NCBI RefSeq assembly: GCF_007164525.1
Contig: NZ_AP019791.1
Coordinates: forward strand, 1,847,501 to 1,911,500
Source: Rubrobacter xylanophilus
Lineage (GTDB): Bacteria > Actinomycetota > Rubrobacteria > Rubrobacterales > Rubrobacteraceae
Length of the DNA: 64,000 nt
Reading direction: 5' to 3'
A program made the translations under genes and the position numbers. Shown here piece by piece: positions 53,106 to 61,273 of the stretch. The notes under the pieces are model-generated. The model was not told the origin of the DNA, did not search any database, and was given only the letters and a program-made list of their open reading frames with translations. Position 1 is the stretch's first letter. Every line of letters starts with the position of its first letter.

Positions 53106-53873
53106 ATGGCCCTCGAGGAGAGCTCCCGCCGCCGGGGTTACGTGGATGCCGGCGAGCTGGAGCGGTTGAACAGGATCCGTCGGGACTTCGTGGCCAACGT
53201 CTCCCACGAGCTCAAGACCCCCGCCACCAGCCTCAAGCTCCTCGCCGAGAGCCTGGAGCAGGCCATAGAGGAGGACCCCGAGCAGGCCCGCATGTTCGCC
53301 GCCCAGCTCCGGAAGGAGACCGAGCGGCTGGCCCGGCTAATCACCGACCTCCTGGACCTCGCCCGGCTGGAGAGCGAGGAGCGCAGCGAGTACCCGGAGA
53401 CCGTGGACCTGCGCGGGGTCGTGATGTCGGTGCTGGCCCGGATGCGGCGGGTCGCCCGCGAGAAGGGGATAGAGCTGCGCTGGAAGCGCTTCGGGCGCGC
53501 CTCGGAGTACACCGTCCGGGGCAACGAGACGCAGCTCGCCTCCATGCTGACCAACCTCGTGGACAACGCGGTGAAGTACACCCCGCCGGGGGGCCGGGTG
53601 GAGGTCACCGGGGGCTCGGAGAACGGGGAGGTCTTCATCCAAGTCTCGGACACCGGCATCGGCATCCCGCCGGAGAAGCTGCCGCGCATCTTCGAGCGCT
53701 TCTACCGGGTGGACAAGGCCCGCTCCAAGGCCACCGGGGGAACGGGGCTCGGGCTCTCCATCGTCAAGCACGTGGTCGAGAACCACGGGGGGCGGGTCAC
53801 CGTGGAGAGCACACCCGGGGAGGGCTCCACCTTCACCGTCCATCTGCCCCGTGCCTCCGGCCGGGGAGGTTAG
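53106..53873 (+). CDS. Soluble PhoR-like histidine kinase
   Basis: 255 residues. Only the catalytic core is present: H-box RDFVANVSHELKTPATSL, N-box LTNLVDNAVKYTPPG, G1 SDTGIGIPPEKLPRIFERFY, G2 GGTGLGLSIVKHVVENHGG. No membrane helix or periplasmic sensor is seen, unlike most PhoR. ATG with ggag 5 bases upstream. The final 41 bases overlap the opposing GGDEF-EAL gene. Confidence 0.9.
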   Translation: MALEESSRRRGYVDAGELERLNRIRRDFVANVSHELKTPATSLKLLAESLEQAIEEDPEQARMFAAQLRKETERLARLITDLLDLARLESEERSEYPETVDLRGVVMSVLARMRRVAREKGIELRWKRFGRASEYTVRGNETQLASMLTNLVDNAVKYTPPGGRVEVTGGSENGEVFIQVSDTGIGIPPEKLPRIFERFYRVDKARSKATGGTGLGLSIVKHVVENHGGRVTVESTPGEGSTFTVHLPRASGRGG

Positions 53874-56800
53874 CCCCGGCCCCGAGCCGGGCGCCGCTGC
53901 GGAGGAGCTCCTCGGCCGCCCTCTCCGGCATCGGGGAAGCGAAGTAGTAGCCCTGACCCAGCTCGCAGCCCAGCTCCAGAAGGCGCTCCAGCTGCCCCGG
54001 CGTCTCCACCCCCTCGGCCACCGGCTCGAAGCCCAGCTCGCGGGAGAGGGCGATCACGCCGCCGACGAGCACCCCGCTGTCGGCCTCCCCGCCGAGCCCC
54101 TCGACGAAGGAGCGGTCGATCTTCAGGAAGGAGACCGGCAGGCGCTTCAGGTAGGAGAGGGAGGAATATCCGGTGCCGAAGTCGTCCAGGGCGAGGCCCA
54201 CGCCCAACTCCCTGAGCCCCCGCAGCACCTCTGCCGCCTCACCCGGCTCGTCCATCGCCGCGCTCTCCGTCACCTCCAGCACCAGACCGCAGGGCTCGAG
54301 GCGCGCCTGATGCAGGATACGCTCCACCTCATCCGCGAAGTCCGGGGTTCTCAGCTGCCGGGCCGAGACGTTCACGCTCACCGCCACGGAGGGACAGATC
54401 CGGCGCCATTCGGCGGCCCGGGAGCAGGCCATCCTCAGCACCCGCCGTCCGATCTCCACGATCATCCCGGTCTCCTCGGCCAGGGGGACGAAGCGGTCGG
54501 GCGGGGTGATCCCCCGTCCGGGCCGCTCCCAGCGCAGGAGGGCCTCCAGCCCTACGACCTTCCCGTCTCCGAGCCGGACCACCGGCTGGTAGTGCAGCCG
54601 GAATTCGTCCCGCTCCAGCGCCCGCCGCAGGTCGTTCTCCAGCCGCAGCCGGTCGTGGGCAGTGCGGCTCATCCCGAAGTCGAAGACCCGGTAGCGGTTC
54701 TTCCCCTCCCGCTTGGCCTCGTACATCGCCAGGTCCGCGCCGCGCATCAGCTCCTCAACGCTCCCGGAACCCGCGGCGCTCACCGAGATCCCCACGCTCG
54801 CGCTCACGAACAGCTCCCGGCCCGCGACCCGGAAGGGCTCGCGCAGGACCTCGGCCACCCGCTCGGCCGCGCGCGCGGCCTCCCCGCGGTCCGGAATGTC
54901 CTCCAAGAGTACGGTGAACTCGTCGCCCCCGAGCCGGGCCACCGTATCCCCCGGGCGTGTCGCCCCGCTCAGGCGACGGGCGACCGCGACGAGCAGCCTG
55001 TCCCCCGCCTCGTGTCCCAGGGAGTCGTTGATGAACTTGAAGTTGTCCAGGTCTATGAACAACACCGCCAGCACGTCCCCGCTGCGGCCCGCGCGTGCCA
55101 GGGCGTGTTTGAGGCGGTCCATGAACAGAGCCCGGTTCGGCAGGCCGGTGAGGGGGTCGTGGAAGGCCAGGTGCACCAGGCGCTGCTCCAGGTTCTTCTG
55201 CTCCGTGATGTCCACCATGAGCCCCTGCCGCCACCTGGGGTTCCCCCCTTCGTCCCGCAGCACGATGGAGCTGTCCCGCACCCACACCACCCGCCCGTCC
55301 CGGGCGATCAGGCGGTACTCCAGCTCCAGCGGCTCGGCCCGGGCGTTGGCCCGCGCGTGGGCGGCGAGCACGCTCTCCCGATCCTCGGGGTGTAGGGTCC
55401 GGACGAATAGTTCCGGGTCCGAGGTCCACTCCCGGGGCGAGTAGCCGAAGATCTCCTCCGTCTGCGGACTGGTATAGAGGTTGGAGCTTGTGTCGTCCAT
55501 CCGGTCCACGTAGACGACGGCCGGCAGCTGCTCCACGAGCCGGCGGTACTGCTCCTGGGCCTCCCTGAGCTCCCGCTCGCTCCTCTTGCGCTCGGTGATG
55601 TCGCGCATGGCGGTTATCCGCACCCGGCGTCCGCGGTAGGTGGCGGCGCGGCCCCGGATCTCCAGGTGGACCCGGCGGCCGTCCTTGCGCACGGCCTCGA
55701 CCTCGTAGGGGCGGTCGTAGCCCGCCGCAATCCTCCGCCGGGCCAGCTCCTGGTGCTCGGGAGCAATCCGCTCCAGCATGGGGCTCCCGACCACCTCCTC
55801 CGGACGGTAGCCGAGGATCTCGGTGTAGGCCCGGTTGACCTCCAGGATCCTGCCCCGCTCGCTGATGACGAGCCCCTCCAGCGCGGCGTCCGCCAGCACC
55901 CTGAAGCGCTCCTCGCTCTCCCTGAGCCGCCGCTCGGCCTCCTTTCTCTCGGTGATGTCCCGGGCCACCCACACTACCCGCTCACCGGACATCGGGGAGA
56001 CCCGCGCCGAGAACCACCGTTCGCGGCCCCCGGTGGGCAGCTCGTACTCGACGCTCACGGTCTCCCCGCTCTCCAGCGCCCGCCGGATGGTGCCGAGGAA
56101 GATCTGGGCCTTCTCCCTCGGGAGAACCTCGCTCACCGTCCGGCCGATCCTGCCCTCCGCCGGCCCGTAGAGCAGCGAGGGGTCGGTGGAGGAGATCCTC
56201 AGGTAGCGCCCCTCCCGGTCCAGCACCAGCACCGCGTCGGTCATCGCCGAGAAGACCGCCCGCAGCTCGGACTCGGACTCTTTGAGCCGCCGCTCGGCCG
56301 CGATCCGCTCGGTGATGTCGGTGGCGACCCCGATGACGCCCTCCACCCGCCCCTCCCGCAAAAGCGGCGAGAGGTGCAGCTCCAGGGAGACCCCGCCGAA
56401 CTCGGCGACGGTGGCGAGGTTCTCCCCGGCGAGGGCCCGGCGCAGATCCCCGACGAGTCGCGGGTCGTCCCCGATCAACTCGAAGGCCGAACGGCCGACG
56501 ACCTCGTCCGGCAGCAGGCCCATCCTCTCCAGCCCGCGCCCCTCGGCGAGCGTGAAGGCGCCGGAGGCGTCCAGGGCGAAGATGGTCACCGGCGAGCCCG
56601 CCACCACGGCCCTGAGGCGCATCTCGCTCTGGCGCAGCGCCTCCTCCACCCGGCGCCGGGCGGCGAGCTCCTCCCGGGTCTCGGCGTAGAGCCGGGCGTT
56701 CTCGAGCGCCAGGGCGGCCAGCTCGGCGCATTCCACGAGGACCTGCAAATCCCTCTCTCCGAAGCCTCCTTCGGGACGGGCGACCGAGATCACACCCACG

Positions 56801-57135
56801 ACCTCACCACCCGACCGGAGCGGCGCGCCCATCACGGAGCCGAGCAGCCCCGGCTCCACGTCCCTCCGACGGTGCGCCCAGGCGTCGTAGTCCTCGACCA
56901 TGAACGGCCGGCCGGTCTTCCAGACCGTCCCGCCGACCCCCTCTCCGGGCCTGAGCGCCGTCCCGAGAAACCGCTCGAAGTGCCCGGCGGCCACCCGCAT
57001 GCGGACCCTCTCCCCGCCGGAAGGATCCACCAGGTACACGTAGCCGTGGGCGGCGGCGAGCATCCTGAGCGCGTGGGCGAGGACGCGCTCGAGAATCCGG
57101 TCCAGCCCCTCCCCGGCTTTCGAGGAACGCCTCAA
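53833..57135 (-). CDS. GAF-PAS-GGDEF-EAL cyclic di-GMP enzyme
   Basis: 1100 residues without membrane helices. Order: GAF (about 10-150), four PAS domains (about 165-650, each ending in DITER or DITEQ), GGDEF (about 655-820) and EAL (about 830-1080). GGDEF has intact RLGGDEFTVLLED and the I-site RPGD five residues before it; EAL has GLEALLRWE, DDFGTGYSSLSYL and FLKIDRSFVEG. Both diguanylate cyclase and phosphodiesterase could be active. Signals bound by the GAF and PAS domains are unknown. TTG start. Convergent overlap with the kinase gene. Confidence 0.9.
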   Translation of the reverse strand: MRRSSKAGEGLDRILERVLAHALRMLAAAHGYVYLVDPSGGERVRMRVAAGHFERFLGTALRPGEGVGGTVWKTGRPFMVEDYDAWAHRRRDVEPGLLGSVMGAPLRSGGEVVGVISVARPEGGFGERDLQVLVECAELAALALENARLYAETREELAARRRVEEALRQSEMRLRAVVAGSPVTIFALDASGAFTLAEGRGLERMGLLPDEVVGRSAFELIGDDPRLVGDLRRALAGENLATVAEFGGVSLELHLSPLLREGRVEGVIGVATDITERIAAERRLKESESELRAVFSAMTDAVLVLDREGRYLRISSTDPSLLYGPAEGRIGRTVSEVLPREKAQIFLGTIRRALESGETVSVEYELPTGGRERWFSARVSPMSGERVVWVARDITERKEAERRLRESEERFRVLADAALEGLVISERGRILEVNRAYTEILGYRPEEVVGSPMLERIAPEHQELARRRIAAGYDRPYEVEAVRKDGRRVHLEIRGRAATYRGRRVRITAMRDITERKRSERELREAQEQYRRLVEQLPAVVYVDRMDDTSSNLYTSPQTEEIFGYSPREWTSDPELFVRTLHPEDRESVLAAHARANARAEPLELEYRLIARDGRVVWVRDSSIVLRDEGGNPRWRQGLMVDITEQKNLEQRLVHLAFHDPLTGLPNRALFMDRLKHALARAGRSGDVLAVLFIDLDNFKFINDSLGHEAGDRLLVAVARRLSGATRPGDTVARLGGDEFTVLLEDIPDRGEAARAAERVAEVLREPFRVAGRELFVSASVGISVSAAGSGSVEELMRGADLAMYEAKREGKNRYRVFDFGMSRTAHDRLRLENDLRRALERDEFRLHYQPVVRLGDGKVVGLEALLRWERPGRGITPPDRFVPLAEETGMIVEIGRRVLRMACSRAAEWRRICPSVAVSVNVSARQLRTPDFADEVERILHQARLEPCGLVLEVTESAAMDEPGEAAEVLRGLRELGVGLALDDFGTGYSSLSYLKRLPVSFLKIDRSFVEGLGGEADSGVLVGGVIALSRELGFEPVAEGVETPGQLERLLELGCELGQGYYFASPMPERAAEELLRSGARLGAGANLPGRRHGADGR

Positions 57136-57203
57136 GGAACACCCCTCGCCGGAGCCCGCATCCCGCTATGCCATGCGATTTCTTCCATCATGCAAGAGAC
57201 AGG

Positions 57204-57249
57204 CGTCTCGCCGGAGACGTTTCACGGATAAGCGGCATCCCACGATGCC
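57204..57249. promoter_or_regulatory. Two small hairpins in the gap between GGDEF-EAL and TenA
   Basis: CGTCTC-GCCG-GAGACG (57204-57219) and GGCATC-CCAC-GATGCC (57234-57249). They lie between divergent genes; no known riboswitch pattern. Could be operators or leader structures of the GGDEF-EAL gene. The 240-base gap holds no gene. Confidence 0.35.
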
Positions 57250-57285
57250 CGAAAACAGCAACCCGAAAGAGAACCGGTTCCTCCC

Positions 57286-57313
57286 TTGCCACGGTACACG
57301 CGTTCCGTAAAAT
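57286..57313 (+). promoter_or_regulatory. Promoter of the TenA gene
   Basis: -35 TTGCCA (57286-57291), 16-base spacer, -10 TAAAAT (57308-57313). Confidence 0.55.
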
Positions 57314-57375
57314 GTCGCATGAAGTGTAACAGAAGAGCGCCGGCCGCACGAGCGTTCGGGAAGGGGGAAGAGAGG

Positions 57376-58047
57376 GTGTCCGAGAGCGGCTTCACCGGTG
57401 AGCTCTGGAGGTCCATAGAGGGGATCTACGCCGCCATCCTGGAGCACCCCTTCATCCGGGGGCTCACCGACGGCAGCCTTCCCCGGGACCGTTTCCGGCA
57501 CTACGTGATACAGGATGCCCTCTACCTGCGCGACTACGCGCGGGCGCTGAGCCTAGCCGGGGTCCGCTCGCCGGACGAGGAGGCCCTGCTGATGTTCGAC
57601 GAGCACGCCGTGGGGGCCATAAAGGTCGAGCGCAGCCTGCACGAGGGCTTCTTCAGGGACTTCGGGATCACCGAGGAGGAGGTCCGAAACACCCCGATGG
57701 CCCCGACCAACCTGGCCTACACCAGCTACCTGCTGCGGGTCGCCTCGCTGGGCGACTACCACGAGGTGCTCGGGGCGGTGCTGCCGTGCTACTGGATCTA
57801 CGCGGAAGTCGGACGTGCCCTGCTGGAGCGCGGCTCGCCGGACGCGATGTACCGGCGCTGGATCGACACCTACGGCGGCGAGGAGTTCAACGAGCTGGTG
57901 CGGGCGGTCCTGGAGCTGACCGACCGGGCCTGCGCCGGCCTGAACCCGCAACAGCGGGCGGCCGCCACCGAGGCCTTCGTGACCACCAGCCGCTACGAGT
58001 GGATGTTCTGGAACATGGGCTGGACCCTGGAGGGCTGGCCGGTGTAG
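57376..58047 (+). CDS. tenA: Aminopyrimidine aminohydrolase / thiaminase II
   Basis: 223 residues from the GTG; the ATG-like region upstream of it is promoter. TenA_C form: active Cys in LPCYWIY, Asp in QDALYLRDYARAL, Glu in SRYEWMFWNMGW. Deaminates base-degraded thiamine pyrimidines for salvage. Divergent from the ThiL operon on the other side of ChaB; no TPP riboswitch is seen ahead of it. Confidence 0.9.
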   Translation: MSESGFTGELWRSIEGIYAAILEHPFIRGLTDGSLPRDRFRHYVIQDALYLRDYARALSLAGVRSPDEEALLMFDEHAVGAIKVERSLHEGFFRDFGITEEEVRNTPMAPTNLAYTSYLLRVASLGDYHEVLGAVLPCYWIYAEVGRALLERGSPDAMYRRWIDTYGGEEFNELVRAVLELTDRACAGLNPQQRAAATEAFVTTSRYEWMFWNMGWTLEGWPV

Positions 58048-58057
58048 GCGAGGAGAG

Positions 58058-58264
58058 CTAGCTCCCCTTCTTCTTCACCCACTCGCCCCTCTCGTTCTTC
58101 TCGTACTTCTGCTCCACGGCGCTCCAGGCCACCCGGTGGGCCCGGCTCTCCTCGCCGTACTGCTCCTCGGCGGAGTTGAAGGCCTCCTTGTAGATCTCCT
58201 GAGCGTGCTTCGGCAGGTTGTTCCTCACGCCGTCCGGCAGATCGCTGATCTTCTCGTAGGGCAC
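58058..58264 (-). CDS. ChaB family protein
   Basis: 68 residues. The complete ChaB fold: MPYEKISDLPDGVRNNLPKH, AQEIYKEAFNSAEEQYG and AHRVAWSAVEQKYEK. GTG start after gaggaggg. In E. coli ChaB is a putative regulator of the ChaA antiporter; here no ChaA is nearby. Ends 10 bases after the TenA stop on the opposite strand. Confidence 0.88.
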   Translation of the reverse strand: MPYEKISDLPDGVRNNLPKHAQEIYKEAFNSAEEQYGEESRAHRVAWSAVEQKYEKNERGEWVKKKGS

Positions 58265-58322
58265 CCATCCCTCCTCTCCAGAAGACTACACACCCCACTT
58301 TGTTACCCGGATCGCGCCGGAC

Positions 58323-59258
58323 CTACGCCCGGAAGTGGTCCCAACCGGCGAGCCCCTCCACGGGCTCGCCCCCGCGGTGGAAGGAGACCTCCCCGCCCTC
58401 CACGACCTCCCCCACGACGGTGAGTGGGACGGAGATGCGCCGGGCCAGCTCCTGGAGGGTCTGCTCCGGGGCGGAGATCAGAAGCTCGTAGTCCTCGCCG
58501 CCGGTCGCGGCGAGCACCTCCGCGTCCTCCCCGGCGAGCCTCCGCACGTCCCCGGCGACCGGGAGCCTCAGGAGGTCTATGCGGCAGCCCACCCCGCTCC
58601 GCTCGCAGAGATGCCCGGCGTCGGTGGCCAGCCCGTCGGAGAGGTCGATCATGGCGTGCACCCCCAGCAGCGCGGCCTCGAGCCCCTCGCGCACCCGGGG
58701 CTCGGGGCGCAGGTGTCTCCGCACGAGCCTCCCGAAGCCCCCCTCCCCTCTCTGCAGGGCGAGGAGCCCCGCCGCCGCGGTTCCGAGCTCCCCGGTCACC
58801 GCGAGCAGATCCCCGGGCACCGCCCCGGAGCGCAGCACCGGCTCCCCTCCGGGCACCTCCCCGAGGATCGCCACGTCCACCGTCAGGGCCCCGGCCCGGG
58901 TGGTATCTCCCCCCAGCGGGTACACCCCGAAGGCCGCGCAGGCCTCGACCACCCCCCGGAAGCAGCGGAGCACCGCCTCCGCCTCCGGGGCCCCGCCGGA
59001 GCAGAGCACAAAGCGCGGCACGCCCCCCATCGCTGCGACGTCCGAGACGTTGACCGCGACCGCCTTGTAGCCCACGTCCTCCGGAGAGGTCCTCCCGGGG
59101 AGAAAGTGGTGCCCCTCAACCAGCATGTCCGCCGCCGCGACCCACACCGCCTCCCCGAAGCGAACCACCGCGCAGTCGTCCCCCACGGGGACCAGCACCT
59201 CCTCCGGAGCCGCGGGGAGGAGGCCGCCGATGGCCCGGATGACGTCCAGCTCCCTCAC
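58323..59258 (-). CDS. thiL: Thiamine-monophosphate kinase
   Basis: 311 residues. PurM-like kinase: PVGDDCAVVRF (metal/ATP), DMLVEGHHFLP, SDVAAMGGVPR, GGDTTRAG, and SDGLATDAGHL. Makes thiamine diphosphate. GTG start overlapping the tandem-Nudix stop (GTGA). Last gene of the salvage operon before ChaB. Confidence 0.92.
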   Translation of the reverse strand: MRELDVIRAIGGLLPAAPEEVLVPVGDDCAVVRFGEAVWVAAADMLVEGHHFLPGRTSPEDVGYKAVAVNVSDVAAMGGVPRFVLCSGGAPEAEAVLRCFRGVVEACAAFGVYPLGGDTTRAGALTVDVAILGEVPGGEPVLRSGAVPGDLLAVTGELGTAAAGLLALQRGEGGFGRLVRRHLRPEPRVREGLEAALLGVHAMIDLSDGLATDAGHLCERSGVGCRIDLLRLPVAGDVRRLAGEDAEVLAATGGEDYELLISAPEQTLQELARRISVPLTVVGEVVEGGEVSFHRGGEPVEGLAGWDHFRA

Positions 59259-60124
59259 GCCAGCTCCCGCACCGTCCGCCAGAGCACGTCCGACTCCCCG
59301 GCGGTGTACCAGGTGGGCAGCGACCTCCACTCCTCCTCGGTGACCCACCGGCAGGCGTCGTGGGCGGAGGCCTCGATCCTCACCTCTCCCCCCGGATGGC
59401 GGGCCACGAAGCCCACCCCCGCGTAGAGCTCCGGATCGTCCGGCCCCCGCCAGGGCTCCACCCGGGCCCACCAGGCGGCCTCGGGCTCGGCCTCGACCCC
59501 GGTCTCCTCTAGGGTCTCGCGCCGGGCGCACCCGACGAAGTCCTCCCCCTCCTCCAGCATCCCGCCCGGGTTCTCCCACAGGCCGGCGGGCGGCTTGCGG
59601 CGGCGCAGAAGGAGCGCCCGGGGTTCCTCCCCCCGCAGGTCCACCAGCACCGCTCCCGCTCCCAGGTTGGCCCGGGCCACCCCTCTCCCGTCCCGCTCCG
59701 GAGGCGGGGGCGGAGGCGGAGCCTCCGGCGGCAGCCGGCGCAGCACCCCCCGCAGCCTGCCGCGGTCCTCCGGGCTCCACCAGCTCGGGAGCCCGAGCCA
59801 CTCCTCCGGGGTGGCCCACCGGTAGTCCAGGTGCTCCTCCGAGAGGCGCACCTCCCCCCCGCCGGTCCTCCCCACGTAGGTCACCGCGGCGAGCCTCCCC
59901 CCGCCCGGGTTCTCCCCCACCCAGGTGGCCAGTATCCGCTGCGGCCTCACCAGTAGGCCGGCCTCCTCGTACAGCTCGCGCACCGCCCCCTCCTCGAAGC
60001 GCTCGCCGCAGGCGAGCCGCCCGGCGGGCGGGTCCCAGGTCCCGGAGGGGCGCAGCAGCAGGAGCACCCTCCCGTCGCCGCGCACCGGGAGCAGGCCGGC
60101 GACGAGATCCGCCCGGACGGTCAT
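59255..60124 (-). CDS. Protein with two Nudix domains
   Basis: 289 residues; start ATG overlaps the ThiE stop (ATGA). Two complete Nudix boxes: GRLACGERFEEGAVRELYEE (domain 1, about 37-56) and GMLEEGEDFVGCARRETLEE (domain 2, about 200-220), joined by a Pro/Arg linker (APPPPPPPERDG). No kinase or synthase domain. Position between thiE and thiL suggests hydrolysis of thiamine-related pyrophosphates, perhaps toxic or oxidised ones; that is inference. Confidence 0.85.
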   Translation of the reverse strand: MTVRADLVAGLLPVRGDGRVLLLLRPSGTWDPPAGRLACGERFEEGAVRELYEEAGLLVRPQRILATWVGENPGGGRLAAVTYVGRTGGGEVRLSEEHLDYRWATPEEWLGLPSWWSPEDRGRLRGVLRRLPPEAPPPPPPPERDGRGVARANLGAGAVLVDLRGEEPRALLLRRRKPPAGLWENPGGMLEEGEDFVGCARRETLEETGVEAEPEAAWWARVEPWRGPDDPELYAGVGFVARHPGGEVRIEASAHDACRWVTEEEWRSLPTWYTAGESDVLWRTVRELA

Positions 60125-60747
60125 CCCGGGAGCAGCGCACGGAGGGCGCGGGCCGCCGCCTCCGGGTCCCCGGCGTCCAGGACGGCCCGCACCACCGCGA
60201 AACCCGGGGCTCCCGCCGCGGCCACCTCCTCCGCCGTCTCGAGCGTCACGCCGCCGATGGCGAACCACGGCACGCCGAGGTCCGCCCGGGCCAGCTCCCG
60301 GATGAGCCCGAGCCCGCGGACCCGGGCGTCGGGCTTGGTGGGGGTCGGGTAGACCGAGCCGACGCCCAGGTAGTCGGCGCCCTCCCGCACCGCCCGGCGG
60401 GCCTCCTCCAGGCTGCCGGCCGAGCGGCCGACGACCGCCCCGGCCCCGAGGATCTCCCGCGCCCGGGCGACCGGCTCGTCCTCCTGCCCGAGGTGCACCC
60501 CGTGGGCCCCGCTGAGCCGGGCGAGCTCGATGTCGTCGTTCACCGTGAAGAGCGCCCCGTGGCGCACGCAGACCTCGCGCAGCCGCCGGGCCAGCGGGAG
60601 CGCCTCCTCGCGGGAGGCCCGCTTCTCCCGCAGCTGCACGATGTCCACCCCGCCGCGCACCGCGGCCTCGACCCGCTCCTCGAGGTCCGGGCGCGGGTCG
60701 GTCACGAGCAGCAGCCGGGCCTTCCTCAGATGCTCTCTGGCGTCCAC
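60121..60747 (-). CDS. thiE: Thiamine-phosphate synthase
   Basis: 208 residues. TIM barrel: LLLVTDPRPDLEE, QLREKRAS, TVNDDIELARLSGAHGVHLG, GVGSVYPTPTKPDA, and AIGGVTLE. Condenses HMP diphosphate with thiazole phosphate to thiamine phosphate. Start GTG 60747, 7 bases after a TAATCT -10; ATG 60834 upstream would precede that promoter. ThiM and ThiD upstream feed it. Confidence 0.92.
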   Translation of the reverse strand: MDAREHLRKARLLLVTDPRPDLEERVEAAVRGGVDIVQLREKRASREEALPLARRLREVCVRHGALFTVNDDIELARLSGAHGVHLGQEDEPVARAREILGAGAVVGRSAGSLEEARRAVREGADYLGVGSVYPTPTKPDARVRGLGLIRELARADLGVPWFAIGGVTLETAEEVAAAGAPGFAVVRAVLDAGDPEAAARALRALLPG

Positions 60748-60754
60748 CGGCAAG

Positions 60755-60760
60755 AGATTA
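60755..60760 (-). promoter_or_regulatory. Possible internal -10 of thiE (leaderless)
   Basis: TAATCT on the minus strand, 7 bases before GTG 60747, inside the thiamine operon. It would give thiE, Nudix and thiL a promoter independent of the riboswitch. Confidence 0.4.
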
Positions 60761-60772
60761 TCCCATCTTCCA

Positions 60773-61273
60773 TCAGGACGCACCCGGGAGGCCCCGCGCG
60801 GCCCGGAGGGTCTTGAGGAGCAGGTAGCCGGCAAAAGCCCCCGGAACGCTGGAGAGAGCGAAGGAGACCATGAGCGCGACGAGCCCCCCGGCGGCCTCCC
60901 CCACCGCCGGGGAGACCAGGAGCGCCCCGAGCGGCGCCCCCACCAGCACCGTCCCCACCGGCTCGAAGAGCGCGGCTTCGTCGCGCCGCAACAGGCGGTG
61001 TGCCAGCCCCACCGCCAAGGCCCCGAAGGGGCTCCCCGGGAAGGCGAAGAGCGTCCCTGTCCCCAGAGAGAACCGCAGGGTGGCGGTGACCAGCGCCGAG
61101 CCCGCCGCCCACCACGGTCCGATCAGGACGCCCGCCGCCGCGTTGATGGCGTGCTGGAAGGGGAAGACCCGCGCCCCGGCCACCGGCACGGCGAGCGAGG
61201 AGAGGAGCACCCCGAGCGCCGCGAAGAGCGCCGCGAGGACGAGGTTGCGGGCCATCCCGGGCCGCTCAGCCAA
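60773..61273 (-). CDS. thiW: ThiW, ECF transporter substrate-binding component (thiazole)
   Basis: 166 residues, about five membrane helices. Family segments NLVLAALFAALGVLLSSL and FPFQHAINAAAGVLIGPWW are the ThiW hallmark. Predicted to bind hydroxyethylthiazole for an ECF complex; no A or T component gene is in this window. Overlaps the end of thiM by 8 bases. Confidence 0.85.
   Translation of the reverse strand: MAERPGMARNLVLAALFAALGVLLSSLAVPVAGARVFPFQHAINAAAGVLIGPWWAAGSALVTATLRFSLGTGTLFAFPGSPFGALAVGLAHRLLRRDEAALFEPVGTVLVGAPLGALLVSPAVGEAAGGLVALMVSFALSSVPGAFAGYLLLKTLRAARGLPGAS

Noticed and set aside
57140-57300. c-di-GMP riboswitch ahead of the GGDEF-EAL gene
   Set aside because: No GEMM-type conserved core was found, only two short hairpins.
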